From Microbulbifer halophilus (GTDB lineage Bacteria; Pseudomonadota; Gammaproteobacteria; Pseudomonadales; Cellvibrionaceae): a stretch of DNA of 64,000 bases. Below are positions 52,296 to 61,392 of this stretch, piece after piece (the first letter of the stretch is position 1; the number at the start of each line of letters is the position of its first letter). The position numbers were made by a program, and so were the translations under genes. Location of the stretch: the NCBI RefSeq assembly GCF_026183675.1, contig NZ_JAPIVK010000006.1:1-64000 (forward strand), in the 5' to 3' direction. The notes beneath the pieces were generated by a model that worked only from the letters and a program-made list of their open reading frames with translations, searched no databases and was not told where the DNA came from.

Positions 52296-53141
52296 TCAGC
52301 CCAGATTGCACAGATAGGCCCGGCTCTCCTCGCCGAGAAAGAATCCGGTCAGCGGTGTTTCCAGGCGGCGGTACGCGGACGGGCTGATACCGGCCAGGGT
52401 GCGAAAATCCCGCGAAAAGTGGGCCTGGTCGCTGTAGCCACAGCGGTGGGCCAGCTCGGTGAGGGGTACGGTGGAGCGGGTCAGGCCGTGCAGGCTTTTC
52501 TGGAAACGCACCATCTTCAGCAGTTGTACCGGTGTCAGGCCCACCCGCTGCCGGAACTGCTGCTGCAGATAGCGATCACTGACTCCCAGCGCCGCGCACA
52601 GCGATTCGATACGCGGCGGCTCCGCCGCGCAGAAAAGCGCGCGCACGGCCGCCTCCACCAGCCGGTAGCCGCGCCCCACCTCCCCGCGGCGCGCCAGTTG
52701 CTGTGACAGAAAGTTTTCCGCGATCGCCGCGAACCGCTCCAGTGTCGGCTTCGCGAAAACCGCATCCCGCAGCGCCAGCAGCGAATCGCCAAACAGCAGG
52801 CGCAGGTCGATGGACTGGTCGCGCAGGTCCCAGATGGACTCGCCGGTAAACCGGGAAAAGCTGTGGGGGAAAAACTTGATACCGTAATAGTGCTGGCTGC
52901 CACAGGTGCGCAGCTCGTAGGGTCGGCTCATCTGCCCCACCAGCTCCACGGCGGGATTGGCGTGAAAATCATCGACACCATCGCGGCGCAACACGCGCGT
53001 ATCGATATTGAACACGATCTCCTGGCAACCGTCGGGCAGGGTGCGGTCACTCAGCTCCAAGGGTTGCGGTGCGCTGATCATCCAGAAACAGTTGACGAAC
53101 GGCCGCAGCGCGCGCCCGGGCGACAATTCCCGATATTGCAT
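52296..53141 (-). CDS. AraC family transcriptional regulator
   Basis: A 281-residue regulator with an N-terminal cupin-like sensing domain of the DUF6597 type (MQYRELSPGRALRPFVNCFW) and a C-terminal AraC DNA-binding domain (about 175-268: IESLCAALGVSDRYLQQQF and PLTELAHRCGYSDQAHFSRDF). Divergent from GH9 across 510 bases; it may activate GH9, the ThuA-like gene or itself. Effector unknown. Confidence 0.87.
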   Translation of the reverse strand: MQYRELSPGRALRPFVNCFWMISAPQPLELSDRTLPDGCQEIVFNIDTRVLRRDGVDDFHANPAVELVGQMSRPYELRTCGSQHYYGIKFFPHSFSRFTGESIWDLRDQSIDLRLLFGDSLLALRDAVFAKPTLERFAAIAENFLSQQLARRGEVGRGYRLVEAAVRALFCAAEPPRIESLCAALGVSDRYLQQQFRQRVGLTPVQLLKMVRFQKSLHGLTRSTVPLTELAHRCGYSDQAHFSRDFRTLAGISPSAYRRLETPLTGFFLGEESRAYLCNLG

Positions 53142-53651
53142 TGACCAGCCTCCCTTGCGAATTCGCGATCACCCCGGGGCAGAATTCCCCAACCGCCGCT
53201 GCCGTCGAGTCTCCGGGCACTATTCCGGTCACGAAATGCCCGAAAATCGAGCAATTTTGTAAAGCCGCGAATCGGAATTGGTTATTAAACGATCTGTTTG
53301 AGCCGAGCCACCCGTCGAGTTGGCATCAATTGACGCCCAAGTGATTTGTAAACGTTTACACGCAGTGGTAGCGTTATCATTAATACCAGAGTGGGACCGG
53401 TCTCGGCGAGACCGGCCTCCCGGAAACGACAAAAATAATTCGGCATTTCGGCGATGAAGCACTCCGACCCTAATCCGGACTCCGCACCCGCTCTGTACCC
53501 CGACTCTCCACAGGGTGGTGGAAGCGCGGGGCCGGCAGCAATGCTGCTGCCGGCTTCCGCCCTCTTCCACACCGCCACTCACACAGGGGCGGCCGCGCCC
53601 GGCAGGCGCCGGGCCCGGAACAGGCCCCCGCAGTCTCCGACGGAAATAACC
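53142..53651. other. Control region and long 5' leader of GH9
   Basis: About 510 bases between AraC and GH9. TTGACG (53331-53336) precedes the tandem operators at 53347-53379. The remaining ~270 bases form a leader with a strong hairpin (GCCGGCAGCA-ATGC-TGCTGCCGGC, 53532-53555). An in-frame extension upstream of the GH9 start (from 53454) looks untranslated. The leader shares a CGACTC...CAGGGTGG stretch with the GH10 leader. Confidence 0.55.
53347..53379 (+). promoter_or_regulatory. Tandem LacI-type operators of GH9
   Basis: TGTAAACGTTTACA (53347-53360) and TGGTAGCGTTATCA (53366-53379), starts 19 bp apart as at GH10. Confidence 0.8.
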
Positions 53652-56222
53652 ATGCAATCCCGATTCACCGCTCACGGCGCGCGCACCCTGCTCGCCGCCC
53701 TGTTCGCCTGTGCCACCGCCCTGCCAGCGTCGGCCCAGAAACTGGCACTCAACCAGAGCGACTATTTCGAAAGTCGCGGCGCCGAGGTACTGGTCTTCAG
53801 CAACCCGACCGGCGGCACCTTCAACGATGCCAAGACCAGTGGCGTGGAACTCATCCACCACGGCGTGCGCACCGCCACCAACGGCGATGTGCGCCTGCAC
53901 CACACGCCGGAGCAGTGGGACCCGATGGCGGAAATGGTATCGCGGGATGTTCAGCGCGAGGGTCGGCGCATCGATGTCGAGATGCGCTACGACACGCTGG
54001 ACTTCTCCTACCATATCCGCGGCGAGGCCCGCGACGACGGCTTCGCCCTGAGCGTTGTGCTGGACGAGCCGCTGCCGGACCCACTGGCCGGCCGCGCTGG
54101 CCTGAACCTGGAATTCATCCCGGCGGAATACTTCGGCCGCGCCTTCCTGATGGACGAAGACAGCGGCCTGCTGCCCCGGGCCGCCGCCGGCGGCATGACC
54201 ATGCGGGACAACGGCGAGACACAGCCGCGCCCGCTGGCCAGCGGGCGCCAACTGGTACTGGCGCCGGAAGACGCCGGGCGCCGGGTGCGTATCCGCGCCA
54301 CAGAATCCACCGCCGACCTGATGCTGTTCGACGGCCGCGCCAAGGGGCAGAACGGCTGGTATGTGGTGCGCAGCCTGCTGCCGGCGGACGCCACCGGCGT
54401 GGTAGCAGAATGGCACCTGCAGATGAATACCCGGCCGGACTGGCTGCGCGAGCCGGTGATTACGCACTCGCAGGTGGGCTATCACCCGCGGCAACAGAAA
54501 CGCGCCCTGATCGAACTGGACAGGAACGATACCGCGCGGCCCGAGGCGCGGCTGCTGAAAATCACCGCCGACGGCAGCGGGGAAGAGCAGTTTGCCGCCG
54601 CGGTGCGCGATCGCGGCCGCTACCTGCGCTACGACTACGCCGAGTTCGATTTCAGCCGGGTCACCGAGCCCGGCCTCTACCGGATCGAGTACGGCGACCA
54701 GCGCAGCGCGCCCTTCCCGATCGGCGAGGATGTTCTCGCCTCCGTCTGGCAGCCGACCCTGGACGTCTTCTTCCCGGTGCAGATGGACCATATGCGCGTG
54801 CGCGAGGCCTACCGGGTCTGGCACGGCGCCTCCCACCTGGACGACGCCCTGCAGGCGCCGGTGAACTACGAACACTTCGACCTCTACGCCCAGGGCCCGC
54901 AGACGGATACGGAATTCGAGCCGCTGGAGCATATTCCCGGGCTGGATAGCGGCGGCTGGTACGACGCCGGCGACTACGACATCCGCACCCAGTCCCAGTA
55001 CGCCGCGGTGCGGCAACTGGTGCACGCCTTCGAGGAATTCGGCATCGCCCGGGACAACACCACCGTCAGCCAGGAAAAGCGCTACGCGGAAATTCACCTG
55101 CCGGACGGCAAACAGGACATACTGCAACAGATCGAGCACGGCACCCTGGCGCTGCTGGCCCAACACCGCGCCCTGGGCCACGCCATTCCCGGCATCGTCG
55201 CCGCGCACCTGTACCAGTACCCGCACCTGGGCGACGGCTCCACCAAAACCGACAACCTCGTTTACAAACCAGAGCTGGATCCCCTGGCTGACGAGCGCAC
55301 GGTGGGCGAACTGTTTGCCGCCGACACCAACGCGCCGCGCCCGCCGCGCCGCACCCTGAACCGGGACGGCGACCACAGCGGCGTCTTCGACGATCGCTGG
55401 GCCTTCACCAACCGCAGTACCGCCTTGAACTACGGCTCCGCCGCCGCCCTGGCCGCCGCCGGCCGCGCGCTGCGCGATTACAACGACGAACTGGCGGCGG
55501 AGAGCCTGCAGACCGCGCAGCGGGTCTGGCGCGACGAGCACAGCCGCGAGCCGGCCCTGTTCCGCCACGGCAACACCACCGGCGGCCGCCTGCCGGAGGA
55601 ACAACTGAAAGCCGCGGTAGAACTGCTGAAAAGTACCGGCGACCAGCAGTACGCCGACGGCGTGCGCCAACTGCTGCCCGAAGTGCGCGACAACTTCGCC
55701 TTCAATGTGCCCGCGCTGGTACAGGCCATGCCGTTGATGGGCGACGACTACCGGGCACAGATCCGCGAACTGGCCGCGGATTTCGCGGAAAACCAACGGC
55801 AGATGGACGGCGAAAACCCCTTCGGCGTACCGATTACCGAATTCGGCTGGGCCGGTAACGGAGCCGTGGTCTATGCGTCCATCGCCAACTACTACCTGCA
55901 CCGCGCCTTCCCGGAACTGGTGGATGACGAGCGCGTCTACCGCGGCCTCAACTACCTGTTCGGCACCCGTCCCGGCGGCAGCTACTCGTTCGTTTCCGGT
56001 GTCGGCGCCCGCTCGCAGACGGTGGCCTACGGCTCCAACCGCGCGGACTTTTCCTTTATCCCCGGCGGCGTGGTGCCGGGCGCGCTGATACTGCCGCCGG
56101 ACCTGCCCGAAAACCGCGACAACTGGCCGTTTTTCTGGGGCCAGAACGAATATGTGATTACCGTGGGCGCCAGCTACCTGTTCCTGGCCAACGCCGCACA
56201 ATCACTGCTGGAGTCGCAATGA
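53652..56222 (+). CDS. GH9 family glycoside hydrolase with N-terminal beta domains
   Basis: An 856-residue exported GH9 protein. A signal peptide (about 1-30) is followed by a beta-rich domain of about 240 residues I cannot name, a cellulase N-terminal Ig-like domain (about 275-365: ITHSQVGYHPRQQKRALIEL) and the (alpha/alpha)6 barrel (about 380-850). The catalytic-base region is GGWYDAGDYD; the acid Glu is expected in NEYVITVGASYLFL near the C-terminus. GH9 enzymes cut beta-1,4-glucans, and some are exo-acting on other chains, so xyloglucan, cellulose or oligosaccharides are possible substrates. Start at 53652 (GACGGA upstream). Confidence 0.85.
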   Translation: MQSRFTAHGARTLLAALFACATALPASAQKLALNQSDYFESRGAEVLVFSNPTGGTFNDAKTSGVELIHHGVRTATNGDVRLHHTPEQWDPMAEMVSRDVQREGRRIDVEMRYDTLDFSYHIRGEARDDGFALSVVLDEPLPDPLAGRAGLNLEFIPAEYFGRAFLMDEDSGLLPRAAAGGMTMRDNGETQPRPLASGRQLVLAPEDAGRRVRIRATESTADLMLFDGRAKGQNGWYVVRSLLPADATGVVAEWHLQMNTRPDWLREPVITHSQVGYHPRQQKRALIELDRNDTARPEARLLKITADGSGEEQFAAAVRDRGRYLRYDYAEFDFSRVTEPGLYRIEYGDQRSAPFPIGEDVLASVWQPTLDVFFPVQMDHMRVREAYRVWHGASHLDDALQAPVNYEHFDLYAQGPQTDTEFEPLEHIPGLDSGGWYDAGDYDIRTQSQYAAVRQLVHAFEEFGIARDNTTVSQEKRYAEIHLPDGKQDILQQIEHGTLALLAQHRALGHAIPGIVAAHLYQYPHLGDGSTKTDNLVYKPELDPLADERTVGELFAADTNAPRPPRRTLNRDGDHSGVFDDRWAFTNRSTALNYGSAAALAAAGRALRDYNDELAAESLQTAQRVWRDEHSREPALFRHGNTTGGRLPEEQLKAAVELLKSTGDQQYADGVRQLLPEVRDNFAFNVPALVQAMPLMGDDYRAQIRELAADFAENQRQMDGENPFGVPITEFGWAGNGAVVYASIANYYLHRAFPELVDDERVYRGLNYLFGTRPGGSYSFVSGVGARSQTVAYGSNRADFSFIPGGVVPGALILPPDLPENRDNWPFFWGQNEYVITVGASYLFLANAAQSLLESQ

Positions 56223-56292
56223 AAAACCAGAACCGCCGTCATTCCGGCGAAAGAGCGTCATGCCGGACCTGATCCGGTAGCGGCATCCAGAT

Positions 56293-56401
56293 GCAGGGTG
56301 CGCCGTGCGCACCACTGTATTTGGGTCGTGTGATAGAAGAACTCTCTTGATGTCCCCGCGTTGTACCATGCGGTAGTTCCCCTCCCCCTCGCGGGGGAGG
56401 G
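56293..56401. repeat. REP-like palindromes between GH9 and the esterase
   Basis: GCAGGGTGCGCCGTGCGCAC (56293-56312) belongs to the 37203/50409 family; CCCCTCCCCCTCGCGGGGGA (about 56380-56399) belongs to the CCCTCTCCC...GGGAGAGGG family. No gene in the 200-base gap. Confidence 0.75.
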
Positions 56402-56423
56402 CATTTTTTCCGGAGCATCTACC

Positions 56424-58379
56424 ATGAATCGCAACAAAAACCGCCGCTGGCTGCTGCCCGCCCTCGCCGCACTGCTGTCCGCGCCACTACAGGCCGAAGT
56501 CACACTGCCCAGACTGATTTCCGACGGCATGGTGCTGCAGCGGGATACAGAACTGAAAATCTGGGGCCGGGCCGATCCGGGCGAGTCGGTCTCGGTACAG
56601 TTCGATCGGGAGACCTACCGCACCGAGGCAGACGACGGCGGCAACTGGCAATTGACTCTGCCGGAGCAGCCCGCCGGCGGGCCGCACAGTATGCGCATCG
56701 AGGGCGACAACAGCATCGCCATCGACGATATCCTGATCGGCGATGTCTGGCTCGCCTCCGGCCAGTCGAATATGGAATACCCGCTGCGGCGCATACTGCC
56801 CCCCTATGGTCCCTCCATCGACCTGCACTACACCGATAGAATCCGCCAGTTCGCAGTACCGCAGCGCTACGATTTCAAAACGCCACAGGCGGACCTGGAC
56901 GGCGGCCGGTGGCAGCGCGCCAGCGAGCAAAACCTGCCGGCATTCAGCGCCGTGGGCTACTTCTTCGCCGAGCGGCTGCACGCGCAGCGGGGCGTACCCA
57001 TCGGCGTGATCAACGCCAGCCTGGGCGGTTCGCCGGCGGAGGCCTGGCTCAGCGAAGAGGCGCTGAAAAAATTCCCGCAACACTACAAGGAACTGCAACG
57101 CTTCAAGGACGACGCCCTGATCGAACACATCCAGCGGGAAGACAAGGCCCGCTCCGATCGGTGGCACAACCGGGTCGACAGCCGCGACGCCGGCCTGGAC
57201 GGCGGCGAGCCCGCCTGGGCCGCCGCGGAACTGGACACATCGGACTGGAAAACCCTCGAGGTCCCCGGCTACTGGGCCGATACCGAGGGCGAAATCGTCA
57301 ACGGCGCCGTGTGGCTGCGCAAAACCTTCACGCTGCCGGAACACCTGGATGGACAGGACGCGATGCTGGCGCTGGGCAGAATCGTCGACGCGGACACCAC
57401 CTATATCAACGGCGAGAAAGTCGGCAACACCACCTACCTCTATCCGCGCCGGCGCTACCCGGTGCCGGCGGAGCTGCTGGACACCGGCGAGAACACCATC
57501 GCCATCCGCGTCATCAACCAGCGGGGCCGCGGCGGCTTTGTCGCCGACAAACCCTACCGGCTGCGCTTCGGCCACAAATATATCGACCTGCGCGGCGACT
57601 GGCAGTACAGGATCGGCACCACCGCGGAACCGGCGCCGGACCAGACCTTCGTGCGCTGGAAACCCACCGGCCTCTATAACGGCATGATCCACCCGCTGCT
57701 CGACTACCCGATCAGGGGCGCCATCTGGTACCAGGGCGAATCCAACGTGGGCCGCGCAGAGGAGTACAGGCAACTCTTCCCCACACTGATCCGCGACTGG
57801 CGCAGCCGCTGGCAGCGCGATTTTCCGTTCCTGTTCGTGCAACTGACCAATTTCCTCGAAGCCAGGAATGCCCCCGGCGACAGCGACTGGGCGCGCCTGC
57901 GCGAGGCCCAGGCCAGCGCGCTGGCACTGCCCGACACCGCCATGGCCGTGGCCATCGACGTCGGCGAGTGGAACGATATCCACGCGCTCGACAAGAAAAC
58001 CGTCGGCGACAGGCTGGCCCTGGCCGCGCAGCAAAGGGTGTACGGCGAGGACATCGTCGGCAGCGGCCCGCGCTTCGAATCGATGAAAATCGACGGCGAC
58101 CGCGCCCTGCTCCGCTTTTCCGGTATCGGCGATGGGCTGGCAGCCCGCGGCGGCCCGTTGCGGGAGTTTGCACTGGCCGGCGAGGATCGACAATTCCACT
58201 GGGCCGAGGCCGAGATCGTCGGCGACCGCGTCATACTGCACAGCGACGCAGTGGACGACCCGGTGGCCGTGCGCTACGCCTGGGCGGATAACCCGGAGAA
58301 CGCCAATCTCTATAACAGCGCCGGTTTACCGGCCGCTCCCTTCCGCACCGATGACTGGCCGCGGGACGCGGAGCACTGA
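56424..58379 (+). CDS. SGNH acetylesterase with inserted domain (SASA/CE20-like)
   Basis: A 651-residue exported esterase of the sialate O-acetylesterase type. A signal peptide covers about residues 1-25. Catalytic Ser is in LASGQSNMEYP (about 115); the conserved IWYQGESNVGRA block and the C-terminal Asp/His (WNDIHALDK) complete an SGNH site. A GH2 sugar-binding-like jelly roll (about 250-400: PAWAAAELDTSDWKTLEVPGYW...GAVWLRKTF...ADTTYINGEKVG) interrupts the catalytic domain. This layout resembles CE20 acetylesterases from xyloglucan loci, so it may deacetylate xyloglucan or xylan oligosaccharides (inference). Start at 56424 with CGGAG upstream. Confidence 0.84.
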   Translation: MNRNKNRRWLLPALAALLSAPLQAEVTLPRLISDGMVLQRDTELKIWGRADPGESVSVQFDRETYRTEADDGGNWQLTLPEQPAGGPHSMRIEGDNSIAIDDILIGDVWLASGQSNMEYPLRRILPPYGPSIDLHYTDRIRQFAVPQRYDFKTPQADLDGGRWQRASEQNLPAFSAVGYFFAERLHAQRGVPIGVINASLGGSPAEAWLSEEALKKFPQHYKELQRFKDDALIEHIQREDKARSDRWHNRVDSRDAGLDGGEPAWAAAELDTSDWKTLEVPGYWADTEGEIVNGAVWLRKTFTLPEHLDGQDAMLALGRIVDADTTYINGEKVGNTTYLYPRRRYPVPAELLDTGENTIAIRVINQRGRGGFVADKPYRLRFGHKYIDLRGDWQYRIGTTAEPAPDQTFVRWKPTGLYNGMIHPLLDYPIRGAIWYQGESNVGRAEEYRQLFPTLIRDWRSRWQRDFPFLFVQLTNFLEARNAPGDSDWARLREAQASALALPDTAMAVAIDVGEWNDIHALDKKTVGDRLALAAQQRVYGEDIVGSGPRFESMKIDGDRALLRFSGIGDGLAARGGPLREFALAGEDRQFHWAEAEIVGDRVILHSDAVDDPVAVRYAWADNPENANLYNSAGLPAAPFRTDDWPRDAEH

Positions 58380-58381
58380 TG

Positions 58382-58422
58382 TTCTCCCCTCTCCCTAACC
58401 CTCTCCCGGGAGGAGAGGGAAC
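58382..58422. repeat. Palindromic repeat (CCCTCTCCC/GGGAGAGGG family)
   Basis: CCCCTCTCCCTAACCCTCTC then CCGGGAGGAGAGGGAAC; short direct plus inverted copies directly after the esterase stop. Relatives at 29511, 56380 and 59487. Confidence 0.7.
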
Positions 58423-58445
58423 TGCTTATTGATTGGAGGTAAAAA

Positions 58446-59423
58446 ATGCAGACACGCAGACTCGGCAAAACCGGCTATCGGGTCAGTGAGATCGGCCTGG
58501 GCTGCTGGCAGCTGGGTGGCGACTTCGGGCCACTCGAAGGCGAACGGGCCGGGGCCATTCTGCAGGCCGCGGCGGATAACGGTATCAATTTCTGGGATAC
58601 CGCCGATGTCTACGGCGGCGGCCTGAGCGAAGAGCGCATCGGCAACTTTGCACACAAACCGGAAAACCTGACAGTGGCCACCAAGCTGGGACGCTCGCCG
58701 GCCCTCTACCCGGACGGCTACAGCAAGGACGGCCTGCGCGAGAGCCTGCAGGCCTCTAGCGCGCGCCTGGGCGTGGAGACCATCGACCTGGCCCAGCTCC
58801 ACTGTGTTCCCGCCGAGGTGATGCGAGACGGAACGATTTTCACCTGGCTAGAGGACCTCAGGGCCGAGGGGCTGATCCGCCACTACGGCGCCAGCGTGGA
58901 AACCATCGACGAAGCGCGGCTGTGCCTGCAGCATGACGGGCTCGCCAGCCTGCAGATCATCTTCAACCTGTTCCGCCAGGACGCCGCCAGCGGACTGCTG
59001 GACGAGGCGCGGTATAAGGATGTCGGCGTTATCGTGCGCCTGCCGCTGGCCTCGGGCCTGCTCTCGGGGAAATTCACCGCCGACACCCGGTTCGATCCCT
59101 CCGATCACCGTCACTTCAACCGCGACGGCGAGGCCTTCAACGTGGGCGAGACCTTCGGCGGCATTCCGTTTGAAAAAGGCGTGGAACTGGTGGAGGGCTT
59201 GCGCGGCCTGCTGCCCACAGACGCGGAAATGGCGCAGTGGGCGCTGCGCTGGATTCTGGATCACGAGGCCGTCTCCACGGTTATCGCCGGCGCCTCGCGG
59301 CCGCAGCAGATCGAAAGCAATATCCGCGCAGCGGAGCTGCCGTCACTGTCACCGGAACAACACCGAGCACTGGCAGATTACTACCACCAACAGGTAAAAC
59401 CCAATATTCGCGGCGAGATCTAA
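58446..59423 (+). CDS. Aldo/keto reductase
   Basis: A 325-residue NAD(P)H-dependent aldo/keto reductase. The expected tetrad is visible: Asp and Tyr in WDTADVYGGG, Lys in VATKLGRS and His in AQLHCVP. The C-terminal cofactor block reads VSTVIAGASRPQQIESNI. GGAGGT lies six bases before the ATG. It sits between the esterase and GH43 on the same strand, so it may handle a released sugar (for example L-galactose, L-fucose or arabinose), but this is inference. Confidence 0.88.
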   Translation: MQTRRLGKTGYRVSEIGLGCWQLGGDFGPLEGERAGAILQAAADNGINFWDTADVYGGGLSEERIGNFAHKPENLTVATKLGRSPALYPDGYSKDGLRESLQASSARLGVETIDLAQLHCVPAEVMRDGTIFTWLEDLRAEGLIRHYGASVETIDEARLCLQHDGLASLQIIFNLFRQDAASGLLDEARYKDVGVIVRLPLASGLLSGKFTADTRFDPSDHRHFNRDGEAFNVGETFGGIPFEKGVELVEGLRGLLPTDAEMAQWALRWILDHEAVSTVIAGASRPQQIESNIRAAELPSLSPEQHRALADYYHQQVKPNIRGEI

Positions 59424-59483
59424 ACCGGGAAGAAAGTCTGGGGACTCGGAAAAAGTATCCACATTCCCCATAACCCGAAATCA

Positions 59484-59580
59484 TAGCTCCCCTCTCCCAC
59501 TGGGAGAGGGGGAAGGAACAGCCACCGAAGTGAAAAGCCAGGCCCCAAAATGCTGGACTTCGCTGCGCTCACTCCAATCT
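59484..59580. repeat. Two palindromic repeats before GH43
   Basis: CCCCTCTCCCACTGGGAGAG (59487-59506), then CTGGACTTCGCTGCGCTCAC (59552-59571), a sibling of the repeat at 50357. The latter creates the false N-terminal extension of the GH43 frame. Confidence 0.72.
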
Positions 59581-59609
59581 ACGGCAAAGACAACAATGAG
59601 AAAATAACA

Positions 59610-61310
59610 ATGTACAAAACCATCGCCACCGCCCTCGCCGCGGCACTATTGTTTTCCAACACTGCCGGCGCCGAACCGTCCCCCGGCTCCCACGCCACCT
59701 TCGACTGGTTCGAATACACAGGCCGCGACCCGGTCTTCGAAAAGCCCGTCGACAAAAACAGCTACCGCAATCCCATCCTGGCCGGCTACTACCCGGACCC
59801 GAGCGTGGTGCAGGTGGGCGGAGACTACTACCTGGTGAATTCCAGCTTTTCCTACTTCCCGGGCATCCCCATTTTTCACAGTCGCGACCTGGTCAACTGG
59901 ACCCAGGTCGGCAATGTAATCGACCGCCCCTCACAGCTGGATTTCAAGAACCTCGGTATTTCCCGCGGCGTCTTCGCGCCGGCGATCAGCCATAACGACG
60001 GTACTTTCTACCTGGTCAGCACCTGCGTCGACTGCGGCGGCAATTTTGTCGTCACCGCAGAGGATCCCGCCGGCCCCTGGTCCGATCCGGTATGGCTGCC
60101 GGAGATGGGCGGCATCGATCCGTCGCTGTTTTTCGACAACGACGGCCGCGCCTATATCGTCAACAACGACGCCCCGGCCGGCGAGCCACTCTACGACGGC
60201 CACCGGGCGCTGTGGGTACAGGAGTTCGATGCAGAAAAGCTCGAATTGATCGGCCCGCGCAAAATGGTCGTCAACGGCGGGGTGGATATCGAGGAAAAAC
60301 CGGTGTGGATCGAGGGGCCGCATTTATTCCGCCGCGACGGCCAACTCTACCTGATTGCCGCCGAGGGCGGCACTTCGGTCGAGCACTCACAGGTGGTTTT
60401 CAAGGGGGAATCGGTATTCGGTCCCTTCAAACCCTGGAACAGAAACCCCATCCTGACACAGCGCCACCTGGATCCGGCGCGCGACAACCCCATCACCTCC
60501 GTGGGCCACGCAGATTTTGTGCAGGACGGCGAGGGCAACTGGTGGGCGACTTTCCTCGGCGTGCGCCCCTACGAGGGCGACTTCTACAACACCGGCCGCG
60601 AAACCTTCCTGATGCCGGTGGAGTGGCGGGACGGCTGGCCGGTGATTACCGAAGGGAACGAAAAGGTGCCCTACAGCGGAAAGCGACCCGCACTGAAACC
60701 ACAGCCAGAGCCGCCGATGCCAACCACCGGCAACTTCACCCTGCGCGATGATTTCGACAGCGAAAAGCTGGCTGACTACTGGCTGTCTCCGCGCCAGCCG
60801 CAAGGCGAGCCCCGATACAGCCTGGACAGCAATCCCGGCTCACTGACCCTGCGCGCCCACGGCGACGGGCTGGGGGATCGCGCACGGCCATCGTTTATCG
60901 CCCGGCGCCAGCAACACCTACGCGCCTCCGCCTCCACGGCCATGCACTATCGGCCAGCGCAGCCAGGCGACCGCGCCGGCATGGCGGCCTTCCAGAACGA
61001 CGCACACTTCTACTTCTTCGGGCTGGAGAAAAACGGGGAAGGGAAAACACAACTGATTGTCGCCCGGCGCGCCGGCGCCGACCAGCCGGCGCGGGGAGAA
61101 GTCATTGCCTCCGCGCCGTTCGAGACAGAAGACAGAGAAGCTATAGAGTTGCGAATCGACGCCCGCGGCAATCGCTACGATTTCCGCTACCGCACCGGCG
61201 AGGGCTGGACACCGCTACTGCTGGATGCGGATGGCAAAGTACTCAGCACCCGCAGCGCCGGGGGATTCGTCGGCGCGGTGCTCGGGCTCCACATCTATCG
61301 GGAGAATTAA
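59610..61310 (+). CDS. GH43 beta-xylosidase/arabinofuranosidase with C-terminal lectin-like domain
   Basis: A 566-residue exported GH43 enzyme, probably a two-domain beta-xylosidase or arabinofuranosidase. A signal peptide covers about residues 1-21. The propeller starts at YRNPILAGYYPDPSVVQVG (base Asp), the second Asp lies in MGGIDPSLFFDNDGRAYI and the acid Glu in WIEGPHLFRRDG. From about 395 a concanavalin A-like C-terminal domain follows (FTLRDDFDSEKLADYWLSPRQP...FVGAVLGLHIYREN), typical of the GH43_12/XylB group. The start at 59610 begins a clean signal peptide; the frame to 59550 is repeat sequence. Confidence 0.9.
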   Translation: MYKTIATALAAALLFSNTAGAEPSPGSHATFDWFEYTGRDPVFEKPVDKNSYRNPILAGYYPDPSVVQVGGDYYLVNSSFSYFPGIPIFHSRDLVNWTQVGNVIDRPSQLDFKNLGISRGVFAPAISHNDGTFYLVSTCVDCGGNFVVTAEDPAGPWSDPVWLPEMGGIDPSLFFDNDGRAYIVNNDAPAGEPLYDGHRALWVQEFDAEKLELIGPRKMVVNGGVDIEEKPVWIEGPHLFRRDGQLYLIAAEGGTSVEHSQVVFKGESVFGPFKPWNRNPILTQRHLDPARDNPITSVGHADFVQDGEGNWWATFLGVRPYEGDFYNTGRETFLMPVEWRDGWPVITEGNEKVPYSGKRPALKPQPEPPMPTTGNFTLRDDFDSEKLADYWLSPRQPQGEPRYSLDSNPGSLTLRAHGDGLGDRARPSFIARRQQHLRASASTAMHYRPAQPGDRAGMAAFQNDAHFYFFGLEKNGEGKTQLIVARRAGADQPARGEVIASAPFETEDREAIELRIDARGNRYDFRYRTGEGWTPLLLDADGKVLSTRSAGGFVGAVLGLHIYREN

Positions 61311-61334
61311 ACCTTCCCGCGCCGCAAAAACCTC

Positions 61335-61350
61335 GCAGGGTGCGCCCTAC
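61335..61350. repeat. Partial REP-like repeat
   Basis: GCAGGGTGCGCCCTAC, one arm of the family at 37203/50409/56293, between GH43 and the convergent GntR gene. Confidence 0.6.
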
Positions 61351-61392
61351 TCCGCTTCTGCCGCAGACCGGATGCCGCGCAGCGGAATCGGG

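Noticed and set aside
53454-53651. N-terminal extension of the GH9 frame
   Set aside because: The signal peptide starts at 53652; the extension covers a strong hairpin and is low-complexity.
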